The translations under genes were made by a program, and so were the position numbers. From DATKEG01 sp035544515 (lineage in GTDB: Bacteria; Acidobacteriota; Vicinamibacteria; Fen-336): 7,052 nt of DNA. The DNA lies in the NCBI GenBank assembly GCA_035544515.1, contig DATKEG010000020.1:1-7052 (forward strand), given 5' to 3'. The stretch's first letter is position 1. Every line of letters starts with the position of its first letter. Below are positions 5,752-7,052 of the stretch, piece by piece. The notes beneath the pieces are model-generated. The model worked only from the letters and a program-made list of their open reading frames with translations. It ran no database searches and had not been told where the DNA came from.

Positions 5752-7052
5752 ATGCGGAGCGCGAAGGCATGCGGGCCGGGCCGCGCCGCGGAGAGATCGA
5801 CGTGGAGGCCGCCTTCGTCCCGCGTCCACTTGACGGCGTCGGGGGACCCCACCAGCTCCACCGAGGCGATCTCGCCGGGCAGGTGCGGCGACGCGCGGGC
5901 CAGGGACCGGATGGTGACCCGCCCGCTCGCCGGCCGGTCCAGGACGATGGCGTAGAGCCGGTCGCCCCGCGTGGTGAAGCGGACGTCTTCGCTGGTGAAG
6001 GCCCCGCGCTTGGTGTCGCCGAACGGGCCCTCGACGACCTTGGTCGGCCCTTCGCCGTAAAGCGCGAACGGACGCGTCCCGTAGATGGCCTCGCCGTTGA
6101 CCGCCAGCCACTGACCGATCTCGCGCAGCATTCGTTCCTCGGGCTCCGGGATCGTGCCGTCGGGCCGCGGGCCGATGTTCAGCAGCAGGCTGCCGTTCTT
6201 GCTGACGATGTCCACCAGGTCGTCCACGATCGAGTCCACGGTCTTGTACTCGTGGTTCGAGACGTAGCCCCAGGACGTCTTGGACACGGAGGTGTCGGTC
6301 TGCCAGAACAGCTCGCGCATGTTCGCGAGCTGGCCGCGCTCGATGTCGAGGACGCCGGCCGTGTCGGGGAACGACTCGCCGCCGTGTTTCTTGTAGTTGA
6401 TGGCCACGCCCTGGCCCCACTCCGCGCCCCGGTTGTAGTAGAAGGCGGCGAACCTCTGCAGGTGGGCGTGGAACGCCGGCTGGGCGATCCACCAGTCGAA
6501 CCAGACGAGCTGCGGCCGGTACTTGTCCACGAGCTCGGCGGTGCGGGCCAGCCAGTCGTCGAGGAACTCGCGGGTGGGCGGCGTCTCGCCCTTCTCGGAG
6601 CGCTCTCGGTCGGCGGCCGGCGCATAGAGCCCGGCGTAGCGCGGGTCCCGCACGTCCGAGTCGAACTTCGCGCCCTCCCCGAAGAACCACCAGTGCTCGG
6701 CCCGGTGCGAGGACACGCCGAAGACGAGCCCTTCCGCGCGCGTGGCCTCGGCCAGCTCGCCCACCACGTCGCGCTTCGGCCCCATCTTCGCCGCGCTCCA
6801 GTCGGTGAAGGCGGAGTCGTACATGGGGAACCCGTCGTGGTGCTCGGCCACGGGCACGACGTAGCGGAACCCGGCGGCCTTGAAGAGGGCGGCCCACCTC
6901 TTCGCGTCGAACTTCTCGGCCTTGAACCGGGGAATGAAGTCCTTGTAGCCGAATCGGGACTGCGGGCCGTACGTGACCACGTGATGCTCGAAGGTCTTGT
7001 CGTCCCGCTTGTACATGTTGCGCGGGTACCACTCGTTGCCGAACGCGGGCAC
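5739..7052 (-). CDS. Alpha-L-fucosidase, family GH29, N-terminus missing (runs off right edge)
   Basis: The visible 438 codons encode most of a GH29 retaining exo-fucosidase, which removes terminal L-fucose from glycans. Residues are counted from the right edge. EHHDGF at 70-75, SSHRAEHWWFF at 114-124, WFDWW at 184-188 (Asp186 the likely nucleophile), LDIERG at 235-240, WQTDTS at 250-255 and the conserved block about 270-326 (IVSKNGSLLLNIGPRPDGT) define the barrel. About 335-437 form the C-terminal beta domain, ending in Ala-Arg-Arg before a TGA. The family's early His-Trp-Gly region and any signal peptide should lie beyond the edge; the edge GTG encodes an internal valine, not a start. The general acid/base is poorly conserved in GH29 and I do not assign it. 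The gene converges on the Tat operon with a 15-base gap. The family is firm; export is likely but unseen. Confidence 0.93.
   Translation of the reverse strand: MPAFGNEWYPRNMYKRDDKTFEHHVVTYGPQSRFGYKDFIPRFKAEKFDAKRWAALFKAAGFRYVVPVAEHHDGFPMYDSAFTDWSAAKMGPKRDVVGELAEATRAEGLVFGVSSHRAEHWWFFGEGAKFDSDVRDPRYAGLYAPAADRERSEKGETPPTREFLDDWLARTAELVDKYRPQLVWFDWWIAQPAFHAHLQRFAAFYYNRGAEWGQGVAINYKKHGGESFPDTAGVLDIERGQLANMRELFWQTDTSVSKTSWGYVSNHEYKTVDSIVDDLVDIVSKNGSLLLNIGPRPDGTIPEPEERMLREIGQWLAVNGEAIYGTRPFALYGEGPTKVVEGPFGDTKRGAFTSEDVRFTTRGDRLYAIVLDRPASGRVTIRSLARASPHLPGEIASVELVGSPDAVKWTRDEGGLHVDLSAARPGPHAFALRIARR

Noticed and set aside
5230..7032. A 600-codon minus-strand open frame overlapping the fucosidase in another frame.
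   Set aside because: The adjacent frame carries all GH29 motifs; this frame is Arg/Pro/Ala-rich low complexity.
7050..7052. GTG at the right edge as the start of the fucosidase.
   Set aside because: GH29 enzymes have more conserved sequence before this point, including the early His-Trp-Gly region, so the gene is cut by the window.

Overview
The window is very GC-rich and densely coding. It looks like chromosomal DNA from a glycan-degrading soil-type bacterium. The N-termini of the KRRQFL or TRREF type and the Gfo/Idh/MocA and enolase-superfamily proteins that follow them resemble Acidobacteriota, with Planctomycetota or Verrucomicrobiota-like lineages as alternatives. This assignment is inference from protein style, not from a marker gene.

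Layout: (1) 1-678, minus strand: the 5' part of an unrecognised gene that runs off the left edge. (2) 679-838: a 160-base divergent intergenic region. It holds an 8-bp perfect inverted repeat at 716-734 and a good sigma70-like promoter reading rightward at 783-811. (3) 839-5723, plus strand: four closely spaced genes (gaps of 18, 6 and 13 bases) that probably form one operon. They encode a D-threonine aldolase-like fold-III PLP enzyme, a galactonate dehydratase-like enolase-superfamily protein, a xylose isomerase-like TIM-barrel protein, and a Gfo/Idh/MocA oxidoreductase. (4) 5724-5738: a 15-base convergent gap inside a hairpin. (5) 5739-7052, minus strand: an alpha-L-fucosidase of family GH29, whose N-terminus lies beyond the right edge.

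The most notable feature is that all four operon proteins start with a twin-arginine or twin-arginine-like signal, although their families are usually cytoplasmic. If the signals work, the operon would encode a set of folded, cofactor-bearing enzymes acting outside the cytoplasm on sugars, sugar acids or hydroxy-amino acids. The fucosidase next door fits glycan use. The oxidoreductase plus TIM-barrel pair recalls the C3-oxidation and elimination chemistry of keto-glycoside pathways. The substrate and the link between the aldolase and the dehydratase cannot be read from sequence. No RNA gene, CRISPR array, insertion sequence or phage feature was seen.
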